Source of the DNA: Bacillota bacterium
Lineage (GTDB): Bacteria; Bacillota; Clostridia; Oscillospirales; Ruminococcaceae
DNA: 42,404 bases
Assembly (NCBI GenBank): GCA_023415575.1
Contig: JAEZKF010000009.1
Location: 1-42,404, forward strand
Direction of reading: 5' to 3'
In this document: in pieces, positions 1 to 7,366 of the stretch
Numbering within the stretch: position 1 is the stretch's first letter
How the letters are laid out: each line of letters opens with the position of its first letter
Notes under the pieces: generated by a model
Database searches by the model: none
Told to the model about the DNA's origin: nothing
Seen by the model: the letters and a program-made list of their open reading frames with translations, nothing else
Made by a program: the position numbers and the translations under genes

Positions 1-915
1 GATCTCGGTGGTGCCTAAGTTTGCGTGTCCCAGTATCTCCTTGAGCATGCGGATATCCACATGGCCGTACTGATACATCAAGGTTGCCGCTGTGTGACGC
101 AGCTTATGGGTGGAAAAGCCTTTGCCATCAAGCCCTATGGCAGCAAGTTGGCGCTCGACAATCTGTTGTACACGGCGTCTGCTGATACGGGTTCTATTTC
201 GGGATACAAACAGGGCGTTGGGATTATCCCTTGCTACAATATTATTAGCCCGCTTGTAGGCAATATAGGCGTTGAGGGCATTCTGGCAGGCATCATTGAG
301 ATATACAATCCGCTCTTTGTTGCCCTTACCGAGCAGGCGGAGCTGGTTGTCCCGAATATCGGTATGGTTGATACCCACAAGCTCGGATAAGCGCATACCG
401 CAGTTTAGAAGCAGCGTAAGAATACAGTAATCACGGTCTCGGGTTTCGGTCTCCTCTTCTTCGGCACTGGCAAGGAGCTCGATGCTGTTTTCTAGAGTAA
501 GGTATTTCGGTATCGATTTTTTTAGGGATGGCACTTCGAGTTCCCGTACAGGGTTTTCCTTTAATAGGCCAGCTTTAACTGTCAAATAGCCGAAAAATCC
601 GCGCAGGGAAGACACCTTGCGCGAACGTGCGGCAGCACTGTTTCCGCGTTCGCTTGCAGTAAAATGCAAAAACTCATAAACATCAGATAAAGTAACAGTC
701 CGCAAGAGCTCAACATCGACATCCGATATGGTGATTTCTTCAAATGGAACTGAAGGGGAGACGCGGTTTTTTATCCGCTTGAGATAGCGCAGAAAGGTGC
801 GCAAATCAATATAATAGCCCTCAACCGTCCTTGGAGAGCGCCCCTTGATGGTTTCCATGTAAAACAGATAATCGCGCAAAACGGAAGGACAATCTATGAG
901 CAGATTCTGGTTCAT
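1..915 (-). CDS. Tyrosine recombinase, XerC-like (3' end cut by window edge)
   Basis: Site-specific tyrosine recombinase that would cut and rejoin DNA through a covalent 3'-phosphotyrosine. Reading from the ATG at 915, 305 codons stay open to base 1. The N-terminal SAM-like core-binding domain covers roughly residues 8-115 (GRSPRTVEGYYIDLRTFLR). The catalytic domain shows Arg175 (CGMRLSELVG), Lys200 (LGKGNKERIV), His270 and Arg273 (HKLRHTAATLM) and His297 (LGHANLGTTEI). The tyrosine nucleophile should lie one or two residues past the window edge. A GGAG site sits eight bases before the ATG, and a good promoter lies at 958-986. The overall form fits the chromosomal XerC-like clade rather than a phage integrase, but without neighbours on the left its role in dimer resolution is inference. 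It is a second recombinase of this family, 1.6 kb from xerD. Confidence 0.9.
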   Translation of the reverse strand, partial: MNQNLLIDCPSVLRDYLFYMETIKGRSPRTVEGYYIDLRTFLRYLKRIKNRVSPSVPFEEITISDVDVELLRTVTLSDVYEFLHFTASERGNSAAARSRKVSSLRGFFGYLTVKAGLLKENPVRELEVPSLKKSIPKYLTLENSIELLASAEEEETETRDRDYCILTLLLNCGMRLSELVGINHTDIRDNQLRLLGKGNKERIVYLNDACQNALNAYIAYKRANNIVARDNPNALFVSRNRTRISRRRVQQIVERQLAAIGLDGKGFSTHKLRHTAATLMYQYGHVDIRMLKEILGHANLGTTEI

Positions 916-957
916 TCTCAGCACTCCAGATGAAAGAAATCTGTCTACTTTATGATT

Positions 958-986
958 ATTATAGTATTAAACGAACCTCTAAGCAA
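958..986 (-). promoter_or_regulatory. Sigma-A type promoter of the XerC-like gene
   Basis: On the minus strand a -35 box TTGCTT (986-981) and a perfect -10 TATAAT (963-958) are separated by 17 bases. The start codon of the recombinase lies about 35 bases past the predicted transcription start, so the gene is probably transcribed on its own rather than with the small gene upstream. Confidence 0.65.
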
Positions 987-1047
987 GGATGAAATCGAAG
1001 CGTGTCCAAGATATAATGATTGCTGAGGGGATAGGCCTGTTTTAAAT

Positions 1048-1254
1048 CTATTTGATATCAAGTTTTGCTTGCGCAGAATTGCTGTCCTTACAACGGCTTT
1101 CACAGAGGCCCATCTGGATTGAGATAGTAGTAAGTGTATCGCCTAATTGGGTAAAGATTGAGCCGAGTGCGCTTAGCTCATCTGCACTTTTTCCTTCGGA
1201 AATAGCTAGGGCAGTGGCAGTGATAACAGAAACAAGGCAATCTGGTGATAACAA
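1048..1254 (-). CDS. Small DUF6774-like protein
   Basis: A 68-residue protein if translation begins at the TTG at 1254. That TTG has an ideal GGGAGG site seven bases upstream; an ATG 30 bases further out (1284) has none. The central segment ALAISEGKSADELSALGSIF followed by TQLGDTL resembles, from memory, the short clostridial proteins grouped as DUF6774, which share an 'EL.LLA.FTQLGDTL' core. After a short hydrophobic N-terminus (VSVITATALAI) it is probably one amphipathic helical unit. The C-terminus carries two cysteines (CESRCK) and a polar tail. No function is known to me. It stands alone, 132 bases upstream of the recombinase, which has its own promoter. Confidence 0.6.
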   Translation of the reverse strand: MLSPDCLVSVITATALAISEGKSADELSALGSIFTQLGDTLTTISIQMGLCESRCKDSNSAQAKLDIK

Positions 1255-1408
1255 TGTAATCCCTCCCACCAAATATATATGCATGAAAAGGGTCGAGTAA
1301 ATATCTCAGATGCAAAGCAAAATTAAATATGCAACTAAACTTTCGATTGCAATGCTTAAACTATAGTGAGTGAAATTCTATTTTTGCATGGTTTCGTGTT
1401 TTGCTCGC

Positions 1409-1540
1409 ACCGACAGAATGATTATCGTCATTCGGTCCTAATCGATTCGCCACAGGGAAGTGGCTTCAATCAAGAAGATACATTGACTGACCGTCTGAAA
1501 AAATCAGACTAACTATTACGCTAAATGAAAATTTAGTGAA
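1409..1540 (+). ncRNA. Candidate structured RNA: four consecutive stem-loops
   Basis: Four hairpins follow one another. H1 (1409-1436) pairs ACCGA and AATGA, interrupted by a CAG bulge, with TCATTCGGT. H2 (1444-1471) has an inner GCCAC/GTGGC stem and an outer GATT/AATC stem. H3 (1493-1509) is GTCTGA-AAAAA-TCAGAC. H4 (1519-1538) is CGCTAAAT-GAAA-ATTTAGTG. H4 has a GAAA tetraloop of the GNRA class and contains a G-U wobble (1520 with 1537) that pairs only in plus-strand RNA, which favours plus orientation. A possible -10 TATAGT lies at 1372-1377, with TTGCAA at 1347-1352 but a long 19-base spacer. I do not recognise a known RNA family. On the minus strand the same sequence would lie in the leader of the DUF6774-like gene. 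Confidence 0.35.
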
Positions 1541-1549
1541 ATTAGGGGG

Positions 1550-1586
1550 AGTTCAAAATAGATGGCGGAGATAAAATCCGCCATCC
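1550..1586 (-). terminator. Terminator of the xerD-yesL unit
   Basis: On the minus strand a nine-base-pair stem (GATGGCGGA with TCCGCCATC, 1585-1561) with a seven-base loop is followed by TATTTTGAAC. It lies 34 bases past the stop codon of the YesL-family gene. The T-run is short, so termination may be incomplete. Confidence 0.6.
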
Positions 1587-1619
1587 TTAATGCAAATTAA
1601 AATTATATGATCAAACAAA

Positions 1620-2474
1620 CTATTCTGCAGAGATATCATCAGAAAATACCGAATCGGCATTTTGCTCATCGCCTTCTGCTTCTTCTGCCTTTTTCCCTTC
1701 ATAATAAGGATCAATACAATACTTCTTAATGTACTGGAATGAATTAAAGCATACAATCAACTGAATCAAGGCCGGTACGATCAGTACAATCAAGACAATC
1801 GTAATAGGCATAAACAGAATTGTGGGTATCGCAATCAGTGCAACAAAGAATGTTGTAATCAGATTCGTCTTAAGGCCCAGTATGCTCATTATCAAAGCGT
1901 TCTTATAAAGCGGAATCAGCTTTAAATCGATTGTAATCATGAGTAAATAAACGTAGTAAGACGAAAATAGCAGCAAAATACCAATCATTAACGATAACCC
2001 AAATGGGATGAAATAAATCTTGGAGTTTGGAATATTTGCATAGTAAAAATTGGTTGAATAATAGACGATTACACTCGCAAGCATCTGGACAATACCTGTA
2101 ACGGAGGCTTGTTTCCAGTTGTTTTTCATTGCGTCCCAGAAGTCGGAAAACAGGAATGCATGTTGCTCTCTTGCATAGTTACGCATGATGTACGTAAGTC
2201 CGGCAGTTGCCGTACCGGCTATGGCCGCCGAGATTGCAAAAGCAATCACAGTGATGATGGTTCCGAAAGTGGACTCATTCCCCCACATCACATACAGAAC
2301 AAAGGACAAAACCATGGGGACCAAAAATAAAGCATAAAAAAGGTTTGTCTGTATTACCTTCCAGAACTTACGAAATAGAATCTCCCAAAATAGAAAGAAA
2401 CGTTTCTTTTCAGGTTGATTCTTAGAAACACCTTTTCCGGGCTTTGAATAATTGCCTAAACCTAAAAAACCCAT
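1620..2474 (-). CDS. YesL-family (DUF624) membrane protein
   Basis: A 284-residue integral membrane protein resembling the YesL/DUF624 family. A polar lysine-rich N-terminus (about 1-30) is followed by a segment ending FRKFWKVIQTNLFYALFLVP, the usual family entry, and then about five to six hydrophobic helices. The C-terminal tail, about 30 residues, is acidic (GKKAEEAEGDEQNADSVFSDD). Family members often sit beside sugar-transport genes in Firmicutes, but their biochemical role is not established. Here the gene is 27 bases downstream of xerD with its own AAAGGAG site, so the two are likely cotranscribed. No sugar transporter is nearby. Confidence 0.8.
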   Translation of the reverse strand: MGFLGLGNYSKPGKGVSKNQPEKKRFFLFWEILFRKFWKVIQTNLFYALFLVPMVLSFVLYVMWGNESTFGTIITVIAFAISAAIAGTATAGLTYIMRNYAREQHAFLFSDFWDAMKNNWKQASVTGIVQMLASVIVYYSTNFYYANIPNSKIYFIPFGLSLMIGILLLFSSYYVYLLMITIDLKLIPLYKNALIMSILGLKTNLITTFFVALIAIPTILFMPITIVLIVLIVPALIQLIVCFNSFQYIKKYCIDPYYEGKKAEEAEGDEQNADSVFSDDISAE

Positions 2475-2501
2475 TGTACAGCTCCTTTGATTGTTACATT
2501 A

Positions 2502-3386
2502 TTACGCGCGCGGATGACACCTGTTGTACACATCTTTAAACTTGTTCTTCATAATTTGAGCGTAAACCTGTGTAGATGAGATGTCAGCATGCCCGAGCAT
2601 TTCCTTTATGTCCTTGAGCTGAGCTCCGTTCTCGAGCAGATGTGCGGCAAAGGAATGGCGCAGTGTATGCGGCGTAATCTCCGTTTTTATATTGGCTTTT
2701 TCAGCGTATGTTTTTATTATCTTCCAAAAGCCCTGTCTAGTCAATCGGCTGCCGTTTAAATTAATAAATAGTGCATCAAAATCGTTATCCGGCACAATTG
2801 CAATACGAACTCTATAGATGTATTCACTAAGAGCTTTGAGGGCTTCCGGATAAATCGGAATGATTCGGCTGGCCTTGCCGTTATGGCAATTGAGTATGCC
2901 AACATGCAGATTTACATCCTGAATATTAAGTGAAACAAGCTCAGAAACCCGGATGCCTGTGGCATATAAAAGCTCAAACATCGCCTTATCGCGGCAGCCC
3001 TTCGGCTCGTTGACATTCGGGCTGGAGAGCAATAACTCGATCTCTTTATTAGAAAGTATCGCGGGCAGCTTCTTTTCGACCTTTTCAAGCTTCACACTGC
3101 GTGCGGGGTTTGTGGATGCATGTCCATTGAGAACCAGGTACTGGAAGAATGACCGCAGTGAAGCAATGCTCCTGGTTATAGTAGCATTACTCTTGCCGAG
3201 CGATTTAAGGTGGTCAACATATTCTTCAATGACGGTACTCGTAACATTAGAAGCCGTGACAATGCCCTTTTGCGCCGCAAAAGCAATAAAGGCATTCACA
3301 TCCCTTACATACGACTCCAGCGTATTTGCAGCAACATCCTTGCTGTTTACGAGATAATCCTTAAAGCTGTTTACATACTGTGTCAT
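2502..3386 (-). CDS. xerD: Tyrosine recombinase XerD
   Basis: A 294-residue XerD-type recombinase that acts with a XerC-like partner at dif to resolve chromosome dimers. The core-binding domain is about residues 1-95. The catalytic set is complete: Arg146 (ATGIRVSEL), Lys171, His240 and Arg243 (HTLRHSFAAHLL), His266 (LGHADISST) and the nucleophile Tyr275 (TQVYAQ). The length matches the family. It lies downstream of spoIIM on the same strand, as is common in Clostridia, and just before a YesL-type gene. The Shine-Dalgarno match is modest (GGGACGAG). The leader contains a 7-bp stem (GCTTATC/GATAAGC, 3439-3469) and a possible LexA-like box. A second related recombinase lies at 1-915. Confidence 0.95.
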   Translation of the reverse strand: MTQYVNSFKDYLVNSKDVAANTLESYVRDVNAFIAFAAQKGIVTASNVTSTVIEEYVDHLKSLGKSNATITRSIASLRSFFQYLVLNGHASTNPARSVKLEKVEKKLPAILSNKEIELLLSSPNVNEPKGCRDKAMFELLYATGIRVSELVSLNIQDVNLHVGILNCHNGKASRIIPIYPEALKALSEYIYRVRIAIVPDNDFDALFINLNGSRLTRQGFWKIIKTYAEKANIKTEITPHTLRHSFAAHLLENGAQLKDIKEMLGHADISSTQVYAQIMKNKFKDVYNRCHPRA

Positions 3387-3472
3387 TTTTCTCGTCCCAT
3401 TCTGCCGCTGCGCAAAGGCATAGATTTCGTCATACTCAGCTTATCGTGCACAGCCAATTCCGATAAGCAAAA

Positions 3473-3504
3473 AGAACATATGTTTTTACTGGATGTATAT
3501 TATA
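3473..3504 (-). promoter_or_regulatory. Possible promoter -10 and LexA-like box before xerD
   Basis: On the minus strand a TATAAT (3504-3499) lies 112 bases upstream of xerD. About 12 bases past it is the sequence GAACATATGTTT (plus strand, 3474-3485), which fits the Gram-positive SOS core GAAC-N4-GTTY. The -35 region is poor and the box lacks the flanking C/G, so this is tentative. Confidence 0.3.
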
Positions 3505-3522
3505 GGAATAATCATACGCAAA

Positions 3523-4164
3523 TTAGATTGGCGCACCAAACAACATACAGCAGATACCGTCTAGCAACGCGGAGATAAAGGTAAGAATGGTATAGATGAT
3601 GTATTTTGTCAGACATGCACCGGCGGCTTCCGGCACCGTTGTATCCGAAACACCGCGGCTAAAGAGCGAAAAGTAGATTCTGGATAGTCGATAAGAGCTC
3701 GCGCAAGCGAGAACCAGCACAAAGGAACTGATGACCGCAGAGGGTATTTGATGCTGCAGGGCAAAGATGATACCCGTATTCCCTGCCGTCATATATAGAT
3801 ATCCAATTGAAACTCCCATGCTAAAGCCTCGCGCAACCGCGACAAACAGCACAATCGGCGGAGCGATTGCACAAAAGCCTAAAAACAACAGTAGGAGCAA
3901 CACCAGAAAATTAACAGTAAAAGAAGACAAAAACGCCGGTAGAAACAGGCGCTCGGCACGGTTTGCAATATAGGTGCCCATTAGTCCGTCCAGCTCGTTT
4001 AGTACCCCCTCCCCGCCGTTTTTTACGGCGAAGGAACCGGCCATAATGCCAAAAGAAAACAGTAAAAAGATGATATAAACAAGCCTGTGTTCGGATAAGA
4101 ATTGCGCAGCTTCTTTTAATCGTGAACCTCCCGAACCCAGCCGGGAAAAGGTTGTCCTTCTCAT
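3523..4164 (-). CDS. spoIIM: Stage II sporulation protein M
   Basis: A 213-residue membrane protein of the SpoIIM family. In the model it is one of the mother-cell DMP proteins (SpoIID, SpoIIM, SpoIIP), and it serves as the membrane scaffold that places the peptidoglycan-degrading enzymes at the engulfing septum. About five hydrophobic helices are visible, starting at residues 28-47 (LVYIIFLLFSFGIMAGSF). The family-typical run ARGFSMGVSIGYLY is present. Translation starts at the ATG at 4164 behind GGGGTG. It lies 66 bases after proC and 136 bases before xerD on the same strand, and spoIIM-xerD adjacency is typical for Clostridia. Confidence 0.9.
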   Translation of the reverse strand: MRRTTFSRLGSGGSRLKEAAQFLSEHRLVYIIFLLFSFGIMAGSFAVKNGGEGVLNELDGLMGTYIANRAERLFLPAFLSSFTVNFLVLLLLLFLGFCAIAPPIVLFVAVARGFSMGVSIGYLYMTAGNTGIIFALQHQIPSAVISSFVLVLACASSYRLSRIYFSLFSRGVSDTTVPEAAGACLTKYIIYTILTFISALLDGICCMLFGAPI

Positions 4165-4230
4165 TTGTACACCCCGTTTCGAGTAGCTATATACAAGTTA
4201 TAACTATTCAAAACGAAAGGGTTTTAGAAG

Positions 4231-5040
4231 CTATTTGCCCAGTTCGTAGGCGCGGTCGATGCATGCCTGTAAAGCGGCGCGCACGGTTTGCTCAAAACCC
4301 TGTTTCTCAAGCGATGCAAGCCCCTGCAGGGTTGTGCCGCCGGGCGAAGATACCATTTTAATCAGTTCATCGGCAGAAAGGCCGCTGTCAGTCAGCATTT
4401 TGGCGCTGCCAATGAGTGTTTGAGAAAACAGCCGCATGGCTGTATCGTAGTCAATTCCCTTTTCCTTTGCAAACTCCGCGACAATCTTCGCAAACAGGTA
4501 GACAAAGGCCGGTGTGCTGCCGTTAACGGCGATAGCCTCCCGCAGCTTGTCGGCTGGAATCTCCTCGCTGATGCCGGAGGATGCAAAGATGCTCTGAACA
4601 AAAGAAAATTCCTCAGAAGTGGTGGGATCGATACAAGCAAGCGCGCTTGCGCCCTCTCCAAGCATTAGAGGGGTGTTTGGCATTACAAAAACAAGCTTAC
4701 AATCAAATCCAAGCTGATTCTTTATATATTGTGCTCCAATGCCTGCGGCAATGGATACAAACACATTATGTTGACTTGCGCTTTGTTTTATTGAAGCAAT
4801 AACCTCACCGAAAACCTGCGGCTTAACGCACAAGAATACATATCGGCAGCTTGCGGTCAAGGATGCTGCATCCTGCATGATTGTAATGCCTTTGTGTGCG
4901 AATGTATCACATTTATTATTATTGACATCAAAGGCTGCAATGCTAGACGGGGCGATAATTTGTTTATGTAATATACCATTAATAATGGCGGATGCCATGT
5001 TGCCAAGACCGATAAAACCAACCTCAAAGGTCGCTGCCAT
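4231..5040 (-). CDS. proC: Pyrroline-5-carboxylate reductase
   Basis: A 269-residue enzyme that reduces 1-pyrroline-5-carboxylate to L-proline with NAD(P)H in the cytoplasm. The N-terminal Rossmann motif is VGFIGLGNMASAIINGIL. The middle carries VFVMPNTPLMLGEGASA, and the C-terminal dimerisation part has the family signature VSSPGGTTLQGLASLE. The start at 5040 follows GAGGAG by about ten bases. A longer frame back to 5136 would add an unrelated, AT-rich 32-residue segment and is rejected. It is the first gene of a likely proC-spoIIM-xerD-yesL run, with a promoter at 5098-5126. Confidence 0.95.
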   Translation of the reverse strand: MAATFEVGFIGLGNMASAIINGILHKQIIAPSSIAAFDVNNNKCDTFAHKGITIMQDAASLTASCRYVFLCVKPQVFGEVIASIKQSASQHNVFVSIAAGIGAQYIKNQLGFDCKLVFVMPNTPLMLGEGASALACIDPTTSEEFSFVQSIFASSGISEEIPADKLREAIAVNGSTPAFVYLFAKIVAEFAKEKGIDYDTAMRLFSQTLIGSAKMLTDSGLSADELIKMVSSPGGTTLQGLASLEKQGFEQTVRAALQACIDRAYELGK

Positions 5041-5097
5041 CTGTGCAAAACTCCTCAAATCATTTGTAGAATTCGTACGAAAAATGAATCTGTTATA

Positions 5098-5126
5098 AAT
5101 ATAATATATTTTTAATGCATATTCAA
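5098..5126 (-). promoter_or_regulatory. Promoter of proC
   Basis: On the minus strand TTGAAT (5126-5121) and TATATT (5103-5098) are spaced by 17 bases, about 58 bases before the proC start codon. Confidence 0.55.
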
Positions 5127-5284
5127 CAGAATTCAAAATATTAATAAAAATTTGTTGCTAATAACAAAAATTATGTAAAACTAATTATGTATAACCTCCA
5201 ATTTTATGTCATAAGTATTATGTTAACCTGTTCTTTCTCGTTTACAAAGTGTATATATAATCACTATCACCGGTACTTTGTATG

Positions 5285-5312
5285 TTCAAATTCTGGCCTG
5301 ATATGATATAAT
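5285..5312 (+). promoter_or_regulatory. Extended -10 promoter of the STAS-like gene
   Basis: A TGATATAAT extended -10 element (5304-5312) stands 31 bases before the ATG at 5344. A TTCAAA sequence 16 bases upstream (5285-5290) may serve as a weak -35. Confidence 0.6.
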
Positions 5313-5343
5313 TTCCCTGATAATCTCAGCGGGATGTGTTTGA

Positions 5344-5745
5344 ATGAAGTATATTGAAAAGGAAGACCTTATCATCCGGCGTTCGTTCTCCCTGCCCTAC
5401 GCAAATACTCAGATATGGTGCTTTCACCTTGATGCTCTTTCTGTACATACCGACGTTGCTACAAGTAAGTTTCTGAAGGAACTGCCTGAGCTCTTTCGCC
5501 CGTCCGCTCCGTCCATTGTATTTCTCAATCTAACCGACACATTGGTGACCAAAGAGTTTGCAGAGCTCATGGTATCGAAGCTCGTTTCGCTTGGAAGACT
5601 GAAAAAGGTTGCATTTGTGGGCCTTACATGGATGATGCGCTCATATATTGCTTCACTGCTACGAAAGCATGACTGCTTCTTTGCATACGGCTTCTTTTCC
5701 GACTTAGAAGAGGCAAAGATTTGGCTTGTGAGCAAGGGGTTATAA
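5344..5745 (+). CDS. STAS/SpoIIAA-like protein of unknown function
   Basis: A 133-residue soluble protein. Its layout suggests the STAS or SpoIIAA-like alpha/beta fold: a strand (SIVFLNLTD, about 58-66), an amphipathic helix (KEFAELMVSKL), a second strand (KKVAFVGLT, about 90-98), and a C-terminal FFSDLEEAKIWLVSKG, which is like the closing strand and helix of SpoIIAA-like/DUF3478 proteins. There is no phosphorylatable serine in an obvious DS(S/T)G motif, so an anti-anti-sigma role is not supported. It has its own promoter and a shared terminator, so it is monocistronic, and it is the only lone gene facing away from its neighbours. The start at 5344 has only a weak GGGATG site. Confidence 0.6.
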   Translation: MKYIEKEDLIIRRSFSLPYANTQIWCFHLDALSVHTDVATSKFLKELPELFRPSAPSIVFLNLTDTLVTKEFAELMVSKLVSLGRLKKVAFVGLTWMMRSYIASLLRKHDCFFAYGFFSDLEEAKIWLVSKGL

Positions 5746-5755
5746 GCGTAATGAA

Positions 5756-5804
5756 ATAGAAAAGCGCCGACACTGGTCATAAGACTTTTGTCGGCGCTTT
5801 ATTG
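5756..5804. terminator. Bidirectional terminator
   Basis: An 11-bp stem (AAAGCGCCGAC at 5761-5771 with GTCGGCGCTTT at 5790-5800) closes an 18-base loop. On the minus strand it is followed by TCTATTTC and on the plus strand by ATTGATTTC. It separates the convergent STAS-like gene and scfB. Confidence 0.8.
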
Positions 5805-5834
5805 ATTTCATATTCTTTTGTAAAGCGTGTATGT

Positions 5835-7220
5835 CTACTCGTTATCCATATCCAAAAGTGCTGCCTTCATCATAATGGCGCACTCCAAGCGCTTCTTTTC
5901 AAGCTCGCAGGATATCTGATGCGGCTTAAACAAGTCGCCACGGTACTGAACGTTGTTTGCGTTGCATCCGCCTGAGCAGTAGAACTTCGCCCAGCACTGG
6001 CTGCATTCTTCTTTGCCGTAGATGTTGGCTTTGGCAAACTGCTCCTTAAGGGTTGTGTTGAGCGTATCATCAAGGACGCTGCCCATCTTCCACTCTTCCA
6101 TACCCACAAACTGATGACAGGGATAGATGTCGCCATCCGGCGTAATTGCAACATATTCGTTGCCGCAGCCGCAGCCTCGCAGGCGTTTGATAGCGCAGGG
6201 GCCCTGCTCAAGGTCAATCATGAAGTGGAAGAAGTTGACGCCGTCATTGTTTTTGCGTAGCTCAAGCAATGTATTGGCAAGACGCTCATACTCGTCAAAC
6301 ACTCTCGGCAGGTCCTTTTCGGTGATGGCAAATTCGTTGTCTTCATTTGAAACTACCGGTTCAACCGAAATCTGCTCAAATCCAAGGCGTTTAAGTTCCA
6401 GTACATCCTCGGTAAAGTCGAGGTTTTGCTTTGTAAAGGTGCCACGCACATAATACTGATTCTGTCCGCGCTTTTCTACCAGCCTTTGATACTTGGGAAC
6501 AATCACATCGTAGCTGCCGCGGCCGTCTACGCGCGTTCTCATACGGTCGTTTACCTCTTTGCGGCCATCGATGGAAAGCACGATGTTTTCCATCTCGCGG
6601 TTGAGGTAGTCAATCGTATCATCGGTAAGCAGCATGCCGTTTGTAGTGGTTGTAAAGCGAAATCGCTTGCCAGTCTCTTTTTCCCTGCTTCTTGCGTATT
6701 CTACGATCTCTTTGACCACATCAAGATTCATGAGCGGCTCACCGCCGAACAGGTCAACCTCTAGGTTCTTGCGGGTGCCGGAATGTGCAATCAAGAAATC
6801 AATTGCCTTTTTGCCGATCTCAGCTGGCATCAGCTTGCGCCCTTTGCCGAAATCTCCGGTGCTTGCAAAACAGTAAGCACACCGCAGGTTGCAGTCGTGC
6901 GCAATGTGCAGACACATGGCCTTGATGGGCGAGTTTGACAGCATATTGCGAAACTGCTCGTAATCATCCGCAGAAAAGAGCGCACCGTCCTCATAAAGGC
7001 TATAAAGCTCGGCGTAGCTGTCTATAACCGCTTGTCTATCAAAACGGTCTTGCAGCGCATTAAGAACCGATTCCGGGCAGTCTTTGGCTAGCGGAGGAGA
7101 AACCAAATCGAGGATATTATATGTAACATCATCCACGATATGAACGGCACCGCTATGTACATCTAAAACGATGTTATAGCCGTTTAAAGAGTATTTATGA
7201 ATTAAGGACTGCTTGCTCAT
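5835..7220 (-). CDS. scfB: SCIFF peptide maturase, radical SAM/SPASM enzyme
   Basis: A 461-residue radical SAM enzyme that installs thioether cross-links in the SCIFF peptide encoded just upstream. Residues of about 8-75 form a PqqD-like peptide-recognition region. The [4Fe-4S]-SAM motif is CNLRCAYC (Cys110, Cys114, Cys117), followed by the family LFGGEPLMN. The C-terminal SPASM part has many cysteines (RLRGCGCGNEY, DIYPCHQF, EECSQCWAKFYCSGGC), enough for two auxiliary clusters. The ATG at 7220 has GGAGG ten bases upstream; a frame extending to 7271 adds 17 unlikely residues. The family length (about 450) agrees. It is the last gene of the yajC-TIGR04086-scfA-scfB group and ends at a strong terminator. 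Confidence 0.95.
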   Translation of the reverse strand: MSKQSLIHKYSLNGYNIVLDVHSGAVHIVDDVTYNILDLVSPPLAKDCPESVLNALQDRFDRQAVIDSYAELYSLYEDGALFSADDYEQFRNMLSNSPIKAMCLHIAHDCNLRCAYCFASTGDFGKGRKLMPAEIGKKAIDFLIAHSGTRKNLEVDLFGGEPLMNLDVVKEIVEYARSREKETGKRFRFTTTTNGMLLTDDTIDYLNREMENIVLSIDGRKEVNDRMRTRVDGRGSYDVIVPKYQRLVEKRGQNQYYVRGTFTKQNLDFTEDVLELKRLGFEQISVEPVVSNEDNEFAITEKDLPRVFDEYERLANTLLELRKNNDGVNFFHFMIDLEQGPCAIKRLRGCGCGNEYVAITPDGDIYPCHQFVGMEEWKMGSVLDDTLNTTLKEQFAKANIYGKEECSQCWAKFYCSGGCNANNVQYRGDLFKPHQISCELEKKRLECAIMMKAALLDMDNE

Positions 7221-7283
7221 AGGGTTTAATCCTCCGTCAACATAAACTGCAGGAGACTGCCACAAGGGCAATTACGCCATAAT

Positions 7284-7331
7284 GGCAAAAATTAAGGGAC
7301 AGTACATCTGTCCCCGGACAGCATCTGTCCC
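7284..7331 (-). promoter_or_regulatory. Tandem hairpins between scfA and scfB (attenuator candidate)
   Basis: Two adjacent hairpins built from the same unit are present: CTGTCC pairs with GGACAG at 7316-7330, and GGGACAG pairs with CTGTCCC at 7296-7314. On the minus strand the second is followed by TTAATTTTTGCC, a weak terminator tail. The position, after the precursor and before the maturase, suits partial termination that keeps precursor mRNA in excess. Confidence 0.5.
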
Positions 7332-7366
7332 TTTTTGGATTGTTCATTTGTAATGGGGTTTTCGGG

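Larger units (their letters stand above)
1255..1619. other. Gene-free interval with stem-loops
   Basis: This 365-base interval has no credible protein gene. Its left part (1255-1375) is AT-rich leader sequence of the small gene at 1048-1254. Its middle (1409-1536) holds four successive stem-loops described separately. Its right end holds the terminator of the YesL-family gene. Confidence 0.6.
5041..5343. other. AT-rich divergent promoter interval
   Basis: This 303-base interval between the divergent proC and STAS-like genes is strongly AT-rich and contains no open frame of note. It holds a promoter on each strand, described separately. I see no hairpin or operator of clear quality in the remaining 150 bases. 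Confidence 0.6.

Noticed and set aside
25..390. Open plus-strand frame of 121 codons at the left end
   Set aside because: It lies antisense to the catalytic domain of the XerC-like recombinase, whose motifs are complete on the minus strand.
1052..1300. Plus-strand frame of 82 codons opposite the DUF6774-like gene
   Set aside because: It has no ribosome site or recognisable features, whereas the minus frame has an ideal site and a family-like core.
1380..1540. CRISPR-like or repeat array in the stem-loop cluster
   Set aside because: The hairpins share no common repeat sequence and no regular spacing.
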